A stretch of DNA of 64,000 bases from Cladorhizidae sp. MBARI D1340-BT2 (GCA_028752905.1 JAQNBH010000002.1:19643041-19707040), one strand, 5' to 3'. Numbered from the stretch's first letter, positions 44,880 to 57,655 are shown. Notes: generated by a model from the letters alone, not told the origin. Numbers and translations: made by a program.

Positions 44880-45350
44880 TAATTAGCTCTTGTTTTGCTA
44901 AATATTTGTGTGTGTGTGTGTGTGTGCACACATGAGTGATTGCATGTCTAGACCTCCTACATGCATGGTGTGGGTGATTACTTGCATGTATTGTGTATGC
45001 ATGCATGTGGTTTGTGGTCCTATAAGCAGATGGTTGGATTGATTGTGTGTATAGTGAGTGAGTTGATTATTTGTTGAATCCACAGAACTTCTGTTGATCC
45101 AAAGAAGTATTCTAGGATCCATGACCAACTATATCAGACTTGCTTGCTGTCTGGTATGTGTAAAGATACCTGCTAGTCTCTAAAGGCCTGCCCACACTGT
45201 GCCCAAATGGAAGAGCATTCAGTCCCTAACCTCCTGAATTTGAATCACTATGTGGTAGTCGTGTCCATACACTTCAATAAACAACTTGTGCAGCAAAACA
45301 ATATTCCTATTTTAAAATGGGAGACAAAAGAACAATGTTTATATCTCAGC
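44880..45350. other. Recombinant junction: foldback element fused to the intron downstream of exon A
   Basis: Foldback sequence (GCTCTTGTTTTGCTAAA) runs straight into a (GT)n tract at about 44,907 and then GTGCACACATGAGTGATTGC. That is the sequence that normally follows the GT tract after exon A. The right foldback arm and a B, C and A exon that would be expected between are missing. After the junction the unit continues normally into retroelement copy 4. Confidence 0.75.
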
Positions 45351-45354
45351 TAAA

Positions 45355-48029
45355 ACCCAAGTTGTGAAGCTTTCTGGTTTCCCACAAGCAGTTGTTGCAT
45401 CTGATCTAGTTGATCTCTGATGTTGCTTATGCACTCCACGGTGTTGGTGACCTGGATGTTACACTCCACCAAGTTTCCTTAAGATTTGTAGGGGCCCACT
45501 CAGTGCTGCTGCATCAGACTCTGTGTCACTACAGCATCAGGTATCGACTTCCAAAATCCATGAAGGTGATGAGGTATTTGTTACCTGACTTGGTGCATGT
45601 TAAATGTCCAACGATATTGATTGCTACCCTATCCATCGATTGTGTCATCACCGGCATAGGCTCTAATGGAGAGACATGGTGAGGTGGACGAGCTGCCTTT
45701 TGGTAATCTGGACAGCTTTCACATGCACTCTTGACGTCACGCCGGGCCAGTAGGAATCCTCTGCTTTGATCTTTTGAATCCCAGGCGGCCTTCCATGGGG
45801 ACTGTGTGTGCCAGCCTTATAACTTGCTGTCTCCTGTCGGTTGGTAGCAGAAGTTGGTGCATATCATAGCCCAACAGGTCGGCACTATGCCTGTGCAATC
45901 TCCAGGAAGAATGGAGAGTCTTCCTCCTCTGCTTGTTTCCATGCATTGTGCAATGAGGCATCCCTCCTTTGATCATTGCTCAGTTCTGCTTGATCGGTTT
46001 TCTGTGGTGGGTGACTGGAGACTTCTTGCTCAGGAGGAGAAGGAATGTCCATAGGAAGTGTAACAGCCCCCGAGTTGGTAAAGGATCGTCTACCCTGCCT
46101 TTTCTGCCACCTGGTTTGTTTAGGTTTAGGTTCAGTGGTACGAAAGAATTTATTGTCAACACCAATTATGTTGCTGCATGGGGTGACAAGCACCTCTGAT
46201 ACGGCAAGGGTTATCTCCTCCCCCTGTTGTGTTGGTTGTGTCAGGATGCAAGCAGAGATGCAAGCTCCTGATCTAGGAGTCTCTTATCCTCTCCATCGTG
46301 CATGATCTGTTGTGCTTTGGCTGCTGCCCTGGTTTGCACTGCAGACACAGGTGCCTCATGGGCAGCTTTCTCCTCCACCAAAGGTTTGAGCAGTTGGTTA
46401 AGGAATGGTACATCTCTCCCAATAACACATCTGCACCCTGGTTGTCAGCAACTACAGCTGTAAGGCCACTTGTGACTCCTGCTATGGTATTCTGGCCAAG
46501 TCAAATTCTGTTGGTGGTTCACCCAGGACAGTAGAATCATGAATCCTGTCCAAGCATCTGCCACGGTTGAGTTCGTTGCCACAAGAGAGTGTGCAGCTTT
46601 GGAATCGAGTTTGATGATGGCCTGGTTCCCATGTGTGGTGCCAGATACAGTATGTTCCAAGCCTGTGCACTCAGTGGGTTTGCATAGCAGCACTTTCTGG
46701 TTTGGGCAGTTGGAGCTGCAGTGTCCCATTCTACAATTGTAGCCCCTCAGTCCCTTGTTGTTCTGGCTTGGATGACCAGTGAGACTTCCCAGGCACCGAT
46801 CATGCCTCATCTGCCTGGAGTGGAGGGTTGGGTGGGATGAAGTTCCCTTCCCAGGCTTGGTCAACTCTGTGCTCTTTTAGCACTTGTGTGGGTCAGGCTT
46901 GTCTGGCCTCTAAAATATTCAGGCTGTCTCCATTTCTTGCCTCAGTGCAAGACAGCAGTGTCCAGCCCTCTCTGTCGTATATAGTCATCCACAAGCCCTC
47001 CTACCTCTTTGACCGAGGTGTGTTTTTTTTGTCTCTGATGCTGATAGAGATGTGTGTGAGTAGCAACTTGAAGAAATGGTCACGGGTGAAAAGTGCCTCC
47101 TAATAAGTGTATTCTGTGGCATACTTCTTGGCTGTTTCATCCAAATGATTGGCAAGTTGCAGGCCGGTCTCCTTGGGTTGGAAGGAGGCTCTGTCGGTAG
47201 ATGTCGGGTTTCAATCCAAACCGGTGGAGCAGCTTTCGTTTTACCTACTGTAAATCCTGGGACACTGTGCAGGGTGTAACCAGGAATGCAGCCAAAGCTT
47301 CTCCTTCTATAAGTGGGGGGCGTGGGAGGGGGGGGGGGTGGGGGGGGTTGCAGTTTGGGTTTGTTTTTCTCCTTGCTAAGGTCATTAAAGATTTTCATGA
47401 ACATGTCCTCTCTGCATCAGGACATCTCCTTTTCTTCAGCCATTCTCTGTGCTTCAAGCTGTTGCTCTTGCCAGATCATCTCCCTTTCTTCAGCTCATGC
47501 ATGTGCTTCATGTTGTTGTTATTGGATAAGCACGTGCATGAGTGTGTGGTCATATGACTCGTGTCTGAGCAACTGGATGGTTCATGTGTAGTGTCATTGT
47601 AGTCAACGGACCTGGAGTCTTCTGGTTTATCCTGTTTGTGTGCTTTGCTTCTGGTCTCCATCTTTCTGCTTTGATCCGAAGAGGGTTGAAGTCAATTAAC
47701 GATCGATTCAAAACAAAGTAATTAAACTTAGCTAGCAGAGAAACTGTATTAATGTATTACACCAGCGCTACAGTCCAAGTCACTGCTATATAGTCTCAAT
47801 GGGACCTCTAACCTAATCTGACCCAGTCCCTAGCTTCAAGCAGCTGTTCACTTAGTCTAGTCCCTCTAGCTAGACTTCTCAGAGTAAATAGGCTTAGAAG
47901 GATTGGAGTATGTACAAGTCACGAAAACTCTATCAAGACCCTCTGACAAGTTAAATGGCTAACTTGTAATAAAATAAGCAAGTGGATCATTCCTGATACA
48001 ACCAATCAGAATACTATGGTGGTGTGCTT

Positions 48030-48030
<1 letters not shown>
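45355..48030 (-). mobile_element. Ty3/gypsy-like relic, copy 4 (second block upstream of B5)
   Basis: It has the same layout as the others. The Gag start METRSKAHKQDK lies at 47,661, with a glycine- and proline-coding homopolymer (a G run at about 47,316-47,348, read as poly-Pro on the minus strand). The zinc knuckle is altered (GYNCRMGHCSSNC), and a short deletion lies in the integrase zinc-binding fragment at about 45,750. It is closest to copy 2 from the Gag start to the foldback element. Confidence 0.75.
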
Positions 48031-48089
<59 letters not shown>

Positions 48090-48099
48090 GTTCTGTTTG

Positions 48100-49290
48100 T
48101 CACCTTAGCATTTGGTAATGTTCACCCGCACCTCGAGGTGTTGGAATTCTCATCTGCTGGGCTAGCTAGTCATTAGAGATCTAACAGTGCATGTTGCCAA
48201 GGTTACCACCCAGTGAATAGCACTGTGTAGGCACTGAAGGTGTGCAGGTTGCCAGGGTTACCACCCAGGGCACTAGGCAAGTACTGAAAAGCACCAGGTT
48301 AATGCCTTAGCGAAGGATCCAAATGGATGCCAAGGACTATTTTGGCTGCTAGCCTCTGCCGAAGCGAGTTCCATGAGATATGAGCTTTCTTTTAAGCAAG
48401 CACCATTTTGGAATGTAGGTCAAACCAATACAGGAAGTGTCAGTGCATTCCTATTAACCTTCTTGATGCTGTTGTGTGCTCTCCTGTTTGGAGGGTGCTA
48501 CATACTAAACTAGTTGCTAATCAGCATCTGTGGTCTCCCTCCTTACAGAACGACATGACTAACAGCTGCTATTAGACTACAGCTAGCTTTAGTAACTATA
48601 GCTTATAGTCCCTAATCAGACAATGTTCCCTTACATGAGTAAGTTTTCATAAGCGGTCTTGTTCAGGGGCAAGTCTAGACCAATAGCAGCTGTTAGGACT
48701 AGTTCTATGAAAGAGTAATATACTGGTGAGTAGAGTGGCTAACCTAAGTTCTGGTGCTTTTATAAGCTTTGTTTGTTCTTGTACTAGTTTGGGCATCCAG
48801 CATCAGTGTTAGATATATCTAAAGAGAACCCTCAACAGTAGATAACAAGGTTATAAGAGCATAATGCACCAGAACAACAGCTAGTTATCAACACTTCACA
48901 GTTTCCATATATGATATAGATACAGATATATCTAGCTCTGTTGCTGGATGTCTATACTAGAACAAGGACAAACAAAGCTCATAAAACACAAGAGCTTAGG
49001 TAGATCTATCTTCATATAATATATCAAAGGGAACTCAGAATAGATAATTAGCTCTTGTTTTGCTACAGGTAAGGACATTCTGGCTTTAGGATAGTAGCTA
49101 GGTTATATAAGCTTTGTACACTAGCATTATAACTAACATACTTACTGTGAGCTCTTCTCAGAGTTTCCACTATATCCTGGTGGGTAACCATGGTAACCTG
49201 CATTCGTTACCTGCCTAGTGCCTTGGGTGGTAACCTACACCACTTCAGTATCTGCCTCGTGCTATTACCTATGTGCTAACCCTATTCTTG
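48100..49290. mobile_element. Foldback element (second block upstream of B5)
   Basis: A further copy with outer arms near 48,195-48,290 and 49,175-49,265 and the inner hairpin at 48,738-49,004. A (GT)n run of about 52 bp, the longest in the window, lies at 48,034-48,086 just before it. Confidence 0.7.
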
Positions 49291-49429
49291 CTGGTGTGAA
49301 TCGAGTTGATTGGATCTAATTTAGATTTCGATCCAATTTCCTAATTCAAAATCAGTGTGGTTGTGACCAATGGGCTTGTAGTGCACGTCAAATCTATGCA
49401 GTGTGGAGAGGCTGCTACCAGAAGAATCT

Positions 49430-50538
49430 AAAGCCTGTAATGTAGACAACAAAAATGTGTTTATAGGATCAGTACTATGTACTTCTTTACTCTATTTAGC
49501 AAAACATCTGAAAATAGGTCAAATGTCATCAATGTCATAAAAATGTTTATGTAGGTAACAGCAGAGACCCTCAGCAAAAACAGGCAACTCCTTGTGATGC
49601 ATGTGTCTACTTTACTAATAAACATAACATGATTTGTTAGTTCTGGTGTTACACTGAGTAACTTCTTGTCCATGGCTGCTGGCGATAAAATTTAAAAAAA
49701 GAAATGGAACAAGAATTCACCAATGTAGACAACAAACATTTTACAGGACCCTTTACCTATTAATATAATGACCAATAGCTTTTTAATATTACGAGTTCAT
49801 TCTAATAGGTAAAGGGTCATCTGTGTGTTTGTAGCTTGCATAGATTTCTTCATTTAACGAACCCTCAGTTAACATAGTAGATGTAATGAGTTCATTTAAG
49901 TCTACTTACCTGATATATATAGCTTCCACGTGATATGTCTTCGTGTAGGTTGTTATAAAGTTATGTTATGATGTAATGTTTTGTTGTGCATTATATCAAG
50001 TCCAATGGTGGTGCTGACCTGTTCACTAGGTGAGAGACATCCCCTCACTTTAGGAGAGTGTGACTAGATCACAAAGGAACTTGCCAGGCACTTCTTGTAT
50101 ATTAACTCTGCCCATCGTATGTGCAGTGCAGGAAATTACAGTTGGACATGTGACAGTTTCCAAACACACGGATTTTCCTAACAAAAATCAGTAATCTCTG
50201 TCAAAATGGCCGAGCAGCACTAACCAATGCTCTAGAGTACTTTGATGTGCACAGCCACGAACATATTGGGGCATCAGATCCCCAAACCTTTGACACTGAC
50301 TGTAATGGGAAGAGGTGAAGCTGTCACAGGATGACTGACCCAATCTGTTACCTGCACTGTTCATTATAGTTCTGTTTGCACTCATTACATGATGATTTCA
50401 GTTGTTCATGTGAGATGTAAAGATCAAAGGCTGAGTATGGCGGAATAAAATTGATTGTATTCGGACAAATTCAAACAGATTTTTATAGTAATAATATCCT
50501 GCCCTTCTATGTGTGTGTATATATGTGTGTGCAAATCA

Positions 50539-50587
<49 letters not shown>

Positions 50588-51083
50588 TCATGTGGATGAG
50601 GGGCCTGCAGACCTGAAGGAGACTATACTAGAAAACAGAAGGGGATAGAGCAACTATAAGGGAAAGCCAATGTCAAGAAAGGATGTTGCTCTACAAATCA
50701 GCTGGCAGCTTGAGTTTTAATTAGTTAGCTTATTCCCTGCACCATTTAGAACGTAATAATGAGAACGTAATAATGAATTAGTCCTCTCACACCCCCAAGC
50801 TCTGACCTATGGCAAGTTTAAGTTCGATTTAATGCACACTTGCGTAATTCTATTCTTGCCATTGTGTAGATTTGAGAAACAGCTCGAGGCAGATTAGATC
50901 TATTATTGATTGAGACCTAATTTCCTAATTCAAATTCAGTGTGGTCGTGACCAATGAGCATGTAGTTGAGTTTAACCTATGCAGTGTAGACAGGCCTTAA
51001 GGTTAATTACTGGAAACTAAAGATACCCATATGTTTGTTACCTGCAGGAACTTATAAACTGATATGTTGATTGTTCTCTGCAG
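49430..51083. other. Intron segment upstream of B5, shared with 16.8-18.07 kb
   Basis: It starts with a short direct/inverted pair of the 16.3-kb minisatellite unit (49,725-49,825), then follows the same sequence as upstream of B2. A (TA)n microsatellite of about 44 bp lies at 50,541-50,584. A 70-codon minus-strand open stretch at 49,461-49,673 matches nothing known to me. Confidence 0.6.
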
Positions 51084-51987
51084 TCTGACCATTCTGTTGA
51101 GCCAGAAGCCCTCTCAGGTGTCTGTGAAAACACTCGCCAGCCGACTCAAAGTATATCACACAACAAGGCAGCCGTGAAGATTGAAGGATACAATCCTCTG
51201 GACAGAGATGAAGATGGCTACAATGCCTTGCACTGGGCAGCTCGCATGGGACACGTGTCTGTGGTGAAGTTTTTCCTGGAGGATTTGAACTATGACCCAA
51301 CACTTGCTACTACAGATGGCAGTACAGTTCTTCACCTAGCTGCATGGGATGGTTGTCTTGAGCTGGTACGATACCTGTTGGAGGAGTGGCAGCTTGAAGC
51401 TCTGAGTACTGATGTCAGAGGAGGTACTCCATTGCACTATGCTTGTGAGGTTAGGACTGGCCCTAGCAGTACGAGTGGAAGGAATGAGACACATGAGCAT
51501 TTAGAAGTTGTCAAGTATCTTGTGGAAGAGCATGGCTGCAACCCACTGTGTCAAGATGAAGATGAAATAACTCCATTACATATTGCCTCTGCGAATGGTC
51601 ACTTAGATATAGTCCATTATTTCACAACCATCCGCCACATTGATGCACGTGTGAGAGGTGTTAATGGCTACACACCTCTTCACGATGCTGCTCATGAGGG
51701 TAGGCTAGAGATTGTAAAGCACTTCATAGAACTCTTGAAATGTGACCCCAATGTTAGAGGTTATGATGGAAGTACCCCTCTTCATTATGCTTGTGAGAAT
51801 GGACATTTTGATGTCGTCAAGTATCTTGTGGAAGAGCATGGCTGCGATCTACTCGCTCAAGATGAAAAGAAAGGAACTCCATTACATCGTGCCGCTAGTG
51901 AGGGTCACTTGGAAATTCTCCAATACTACATAACCGTTCAACTCGATGATCCTTATATGAAAGGCGTTCACTCTGCTGCTCTAAAAG
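51084..51987 (+). CDS. Exon B5: ankyrin-repeat exon, seven repeats, shortened cap
   Basis: 301 codons plus one base are open between TCTCTGCAG and CTAAAAG|GTAAGA. A 30-nt in-frame deletion removes most of the cap helix (HNKAAVKIEG in place of HNKARAGDLPG then ILFAMKIEG). Seven repeats follow: NALHWAARMGH, TVLHLAAWDGC, TPLHYACEVRTG, TPLHIASANGH, TPLHDAAHEGR, TPLHYACENGH, TPLHRAASEGH, then KGVHSAALKG. Repeat 3 carries the long GPSSTSGRNETHEH loop of B1 and B3, while the total repeat number is that of B4 and B6, so the exon looks mosaic. Intron retention adds KIEMVMIREVSTHHM and a stop at 52,037. Confidence 0.88.
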
Positions 51988-52148
51988 GTAAGATAGAGAT
52001 GGTCATGATTAGAGAAGTGAGCACACACCACATGTGAGGCTGGAGGACATCAAAGTTACTATATTAACTAGGACCATGCATTAACTTAACTGTTATGTTA
52101 ATTAAAAATCCTGTGGTGTGTGCATCCCAGAATGCTGGTCTCCTCTAG

Positions 52149-52413
52149 AGGCTGGTTCACAAATTGAAGCTGTACGAGCATTGTGTTGCGTGTAACCAAT
52201 TGACCTTTGACCCTCGAATCACACTCAACAAGATGAACACTGATTGGTCCGATGCTGCGTTTCAGTTGCTGGATTAGAACCTTTTTCTAATCCAGCATCT
52301 GAAACGCAGTGTCGGACTAAAAGAACATCGCATGACCGAGGCGGATCGGGTCAAAGGTAAATTAACAAATCGCAATGCAACGCTCGGCCAACGTCGTGTT
52401 GTGAACCAGCCTT
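52149..52413. mobile_element. MITE-like palindromic element in the B5-C5 intron
   Basis: The ends are perfect inverted repeats, AGGCTGGTTCACAA at 52,149 and TTGTGAACCAGCCTT to 52,413. The whole roughly 265 bp can fold on itself, with inner arms such as GGATTAGAACC / TTTTTCTAATCC near 52,272-52,300 and ATGCTGCGTTTCAG / CTGAAACGCAGTGTC. It has no coding capacity. It replaces a short piece of the intron that reads TATCTATATCTG in the other units. Confidence 0.85.
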
Positions 52414-53183
52414 AAGAATACAGCAGAAGTTATCTCAGAATGATGAAATATGTTTCGAGATGACCATCCATAGCTGTCCCACTAGCCACACCTTATTATG
52501 TGCATGCACACACATGGAAAAAGTGTCTGCTCAAATGTCATTGGGCTGATTTGCCTCAACTTTTGTGGTATTTCTTAATAAGATAGTGTATCAAGTGATC
52601 ACGTGTGTAACTAATGCAAGTTTGAAGATGCTGACTTGGCACAAACATCAACAATTTGTATGCATGAGAATCAGCTTTGTGGGACTATCCTCCTCCATAG
52701 ATAGTTCATTCAGAAGGAGCCTAGTGAGACTCTCCTCCTCCATAGATAGGTCACACAGAAGGAGGTCTACATTCCCCAGGGCCATAGCCAGATCATAGAA
52801 ACAGCCGAGGCTAGGGCATTCTGAAGATTGTTTTAATCAACCTCTAATTCATGCTTTCTGTGGGTAGCCAAGGGTGACCAGAGATCTGTCATCATTACTT
52901 CATTTTACAGAGAGAGCCATCCATTCTTTTGTGAGAATGTAGAGCTACATGATGTCAATTAAAATATAATTGGCCTCATTCTTGCCACAGGCCTGCCCCT
53001 TATAGTTTAGCAGACACTCTACTTATCTCCAAACTCCTCCCATTTATCCAAATCATTCCTTCCCGCCCACCACCTCCACCCTCTAAGCAATGTTTCTAAG
53101 TAAATCCCTGTGCATATGTATGACTGAGACTCGACCCACCGACATGCACAATAGATAATTGAACTATATGTATGTGTGTGCAG

Positions 53184-53287
53184 AGTTGAAGAAATCTGAG
53201 GAGAAGACGAGCAAAGACAGCACAAGTAAGGGAGACGAAGAAAGTGTCCTCATGGGAGGGAGGGAGGAAGGTGTGTACATTGTCTAG
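53184..53287 (+). CDS. Exon C5: short charged exon, unit 5
   Basis: It has the same structure as C1 and C2, with both donors and the stop TAG at 53,285-53,287. The intron 60-130 bp upstream is more diverged here than in any other unit (53,055-53,105), while the exon itself is unchanged. Confidence 0.6.
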
Positions 53288-54693
53288 TTGGGACTCCACC
53301 CACCTACTTGTGTCTCAATATGTACCATATTTGCTGGGATGTTAGTCACACCTGAGCTTAGGACACACCCACAAATAACTTGGCAGTGTAGCACATAGTT
53401 GGTGTTCCTGCATAGCAGTGAAAGAAGTAACAAGCAGCTTGCATCTAGTGGTGTAGCTCATACACTTCTTGCTGGTTCCAGCCTCAGATACTCACAACTC
53501 AATAGTGCCAGCTTGAAGGTAGTGTTGGCTAACCCAAATTGCCTCTGTTGTCATGAGGTCACTATGGAAGATAATATTCCTGGTGGCCACAGCCACATGT
53601 CTCTATGTGGAGAAACATCACCTGTTACTAGCTGGCCATTGACATAGTGACCTGTGGCTAGCCACGATTGTCTAAGCCACTAGTGAGTGACTCCAGGCAG
53701 TTTCTATGAGGTTCAGCAAACCTGATGGGCCATAAGAGATTCACAGACAGCGACTAGTACAAAGATGTTTAGATAACCTTCTGAATAATCAACTTGAAAT
53801 TATATTCTCTCACCGTTTTATTTCAAAATCAGGTAAGTATATTGAAAACAGTAGAGTAGCCATGTAGACCACATCTGGTTGAACCTTTGCCATTTTAGAT
53901 ATATTTAATGGAAGACCAGATCATCTTTGTAGGTGTTCTTCTAAAAAACACCACAACTTTAAATGCTTCGTCCATTTCCAATAATTTAAGTATCCCTCTT
54001 CTGAGTACACTTCAGTAATAGATGCATAGTGGTGTTTTCACCATAGTTTAAATAGCATTGACATCATTAAAATAACTTAGAAGTCATACACACGTAAGTG
54101 TGGGCCTTCAACATTTGCCATTAATGGTGCAAGCATAGTAACCATGGATACAATGAATGTTTATTTTGCGACTAGCCTTTTTCTATAAAATCACATGAAG
54201 ATAGCATACACAAACTGGCCTCACCTCATGAGAAAAGGGATGAATTGAAAAAAATGGTCTTTCATACCATAGAGCTTTCACATGATATAAAAATCATTTA
54301 CTAAGGGAAATTTGACACAGTTGAAACATTTATATGTGATCAATACACTTCTAAGGGAAACCATGTTAGTCATACTTCTTCTTGCCCATTTGAATGGTTG
54401 ATAATAATGAGATGAAACTTGAAACAATGTATATCAGTGAAGGTATTGAATAATAATAAACCCAAAATGATCTTGTCCTTCCTAAAGCAAGACTCTCTCA
54501 ATGTCCAGGGAGAGAATACTAGAGACCTCAGCTCTGTGGTCACTACAGTCATTCCCACCCCTCCCACTTGATGGCTAACCCCTGGCCAACATTTCCTGTG
54601 GTCAGACACCTTAACCTGGTGCATGTGTAGGAGGTGAATTGCTAGAGTGCAGTGTGCATGTATCACCACAATGTGTGTGCATGTCTTGACCAG

Positions 54694-54776
54694 GTTCCAA
54701 CAATCAGCCTTGGACTGGAGACAAGCAAGCACTGGACTCCTGTGCAGCTTCTGGGACTGAGACATCAGATCAAGTG
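54694..54776 (+). CDS. Exon A6: linker exon with altered 5' splice site
   Basis: The coding part is conserved, but the donor reads CAAGTG|TTGAGT, as in A3, so the GT is lost. CAA|GTGTTG three bases upstream would keep the phase. A separate silent change (TCA to TCC) and a different upstream intron (54,300-54,500) show it is not simply a recent copy of A3. Confidence 0.6.
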
Positions 54777-55234
54777 TTGAGTCTGCTGATGCAATATCTA
54801 CTGGTTGGTGTATTACTCCAGTGTGTGTGTGTGTGTGTGTGTGCATGTGCACACATGAGTGATTGCATGTCTAGACCTCCTACATTGCATGTATGTGTGC
54901 ATGTGGTTTGTGGTCCTATAAGCAGATGGTTGGCTTGATTGTGTGTACATGTGTTAGCTGATTATTTGTTGAATCAACAGTCCTTCTGTTGAGCTATGGA
55001 AGTATTCTAGGATACATGACCAACTATGTCAGACTTTGGTATGTGTACAGATACCTGCTTGTCCCTAAAGACTTGCCCACACTGTGCCGAAATGGAAGAG
55101 CATTCATCCCTAACCTCCTGAATTTGAATCACTATGTGGTAGTCGTCACACACTTCAATAAACAAATTGTGCAGCAAAACAATATTCCTATTTTAAAGTT
55201 GGAGACAAAAGAACAATGTTTATATCTCAGCTAA

Positions 55235-57655
55235 AATCCAAGTTGTGAAGCTTTCTGGTTTCCCACAGGCAGTTGTTGCATCTGATCTAGTTGATCTCTG
55301 ATGTTGCTTATGCACTCCACGGTGTTGGTGACCTGGATGTTACACTCCACCAAGTTTCCTTAAGATTTGTAGGGGCCCTCTGAGTGCTGCTGCATCAGAC
55401 TCTGTGTCACTACAGCATCAGGTATCGACTTCCAAAATCCATGAAAGTGATGAGGCATTTGTTGCCTGACTTGGTGCATGTTAAAGGTTCAACAATATTG
55501 ATTGCTACCCTTCAGTGCTTCTTGATTGGTTTTCTGTGGCGGGTGGCTGGAGACTTCATGCTCAGGAGGAGAAGGCATGTCCATAGGAAGTGTAACAGCC
55601 CCCGAGTTGGTAAAGGATGGTCTACCCTGCCTTTTCTGCCACCTGGTTTGTTTAGGTTTAGGTTCAGTGGTAAGAAAGAATTCATTGTCAACACCAATTA
55701 TGTTGCTGCATGGAGTGACAAGCACCTTTGATACGGCAAGGGTTATCTCCTCCCCCTGTTGTGTGGGTTGTGTCAGGATGCAAGCAGAGATGCAAGCTCC
55801 TGATCTAGGAGTCTCTCTATCCTCTCCATCGTGCATGATCTATTGTGCTTTGGCTGCTCCCCTGGTTTGCACTGCAGACACAGGTGCCTCATGTGCAGCT
55901 TTCTCCTCCACCAAAAGTTTGAGCAGTTGGTTAAGGAATGGTACATCTCTCCCAAGTTACACATCTGCACCCAGGTCGTCAGCAACTACAGCTGTGAGGC
56001 CTCTTCTGACTCCTGCATTGGTATTCTGGCCAAGTCAAATTCTGTTGGTGGTTCACCCAGGACAGTAGAATCATGCATCCTGTCCAAGCATCTGCCACGG
56101 TGGAGGCGACAAGAGAGTGTGCAGCTTGGGATTCGAGTTGATGATGGCTTGGTTCCCATGTATGGTGCCGGATACAGTGTGGTCCAAGCCTGTACACTCA
56201 GTGAGTTTGCATAGCAGCACTTTCTGATTTGGGCAGTTGGAGCTGCATTGTCCCTTTGCACTACAACTCACTACCTTGTTGTTCTGGCTTGGATGAACAG
56301 TGACACTTCCCAGGCACCGATCTTGCCTCATCTGCCTGGAGTGGAGGGTTGGGTGGGATGAACTTCCCTCCACAGGCTTGGTCAACTCTGTGCTCCTTTG
56401 GTCCTTGCGTGGGTTAGGCTTGTCTCTCCTTATGAAATATTCAGGCTGTCTCCACTTCTTGCCTTAGTGCAAGACAGCAGAGTCCAGCCCTCTCTGTCGT
56501 ATATAGTCATCCACAAGCCCTCCTGCCTCTCTGACTGAGGTTGTTTTTTTGTCTCTGATGCTGATAGAGATGTGCGTTGGTAGCAACTCGAGGAAATGGT
56601 CACGGGTGAAAAGTGCCTCCTGTGAAGTGCATTCTGTAGCATACTTCTTTGCTATTTCATCCAAATGGTTGGCAAGTTGCAGATCGGTCTCCTTGGGTTG
56701 GAAGGAAGCTCTGTCGGTAGACGTCGGGTTTCAATCCAAACCGGTGGAGCAGCTCTTGTTTTACCTACTGTAAATCCTGGAACACTGTGAAGGGTGTAGC
56801 CAGGAATGCAGCCAAAGCTTATCCTTCTATAAGTGGGGGCAGATGCATGACCCGCTGCTTCTCTGGAACTTCATAGAGTGTCATATGTTGCTCATATTGT
56901 TGCAGGCTAGCACTTAAGCTTTGGTTGGATTTGAAGTGGGGGGGGGGGTTGCAGTTTGGGTTTGTCTTTCTCCTTGCTAAGGTCATTAAAGATTTTCATG
57001 AACATGTCCTCTCTGCATCAGGACATCTCCTTTTCTTCAGCCATTCTCTGTGCTTCAAGCTGTTGCTCTTGCCAGATCATCTCCCTTTCTTCAGCTCATG
57101 CATGTGCTTCATGTTGTTGTTATTGGATAAGCACGTGCATGAGTGTGTGGTCATATGACTCGTGTCTGAGCAACTGGATGGTTCATGTGTAGTGTCATTG
57201 TAGTCAACGGACCTGGAGTCTTCTGGTTTATCCTGTTTGTGTGCTTTGCTTCTGGTCTCCATCTTTCTGCTTTGATCCGAAGAGGGTTGAAGTCAATTAA
57301 CGATCGATTCAAAACAAAGTAATTCAACTTAGCTAGCAGAGAAACTGTATTAATGTATTACACCAGCGCTACAGTCCAAGTCACTGATTGTAGCTATATA
57401 GTCTTTGGGTTCTAACCTTTTTGACCAAGTCCTAAGCTTCAAGCAGCCAAGGGTTTACTTAGTCTAGTCCCTCTAGCTAGACTTCTCAGAGTAAATAGGC
57501 TTAGAAGGATTGGAGGATGTACAAGTCACGAAAACTCTATCAAGACCCTCTGACAAGTCCCCTTTTAAACAGACTAATAACTTGTAGAGGTTTTACAATA
57601 ATAAAATAAGCAAGTGTATCATTCCTGATACAACCAATCAGAATACTATGGTGTG
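55235..57655 (-). mobile_element. Ty3/gypsy-like relic, copy 5 (unit 6)
   Basis: The layout is as in the other copies, but the integrase zinc-binding part is deleted: sequence jumps from the integrase core start (about 55,510) to the protease side. The zinc knuckle is also eroded (VSCSAKGQCSSNC). The Gag leader METRSKAHKQDK is intact at 57,262. Confidence 0.75.
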
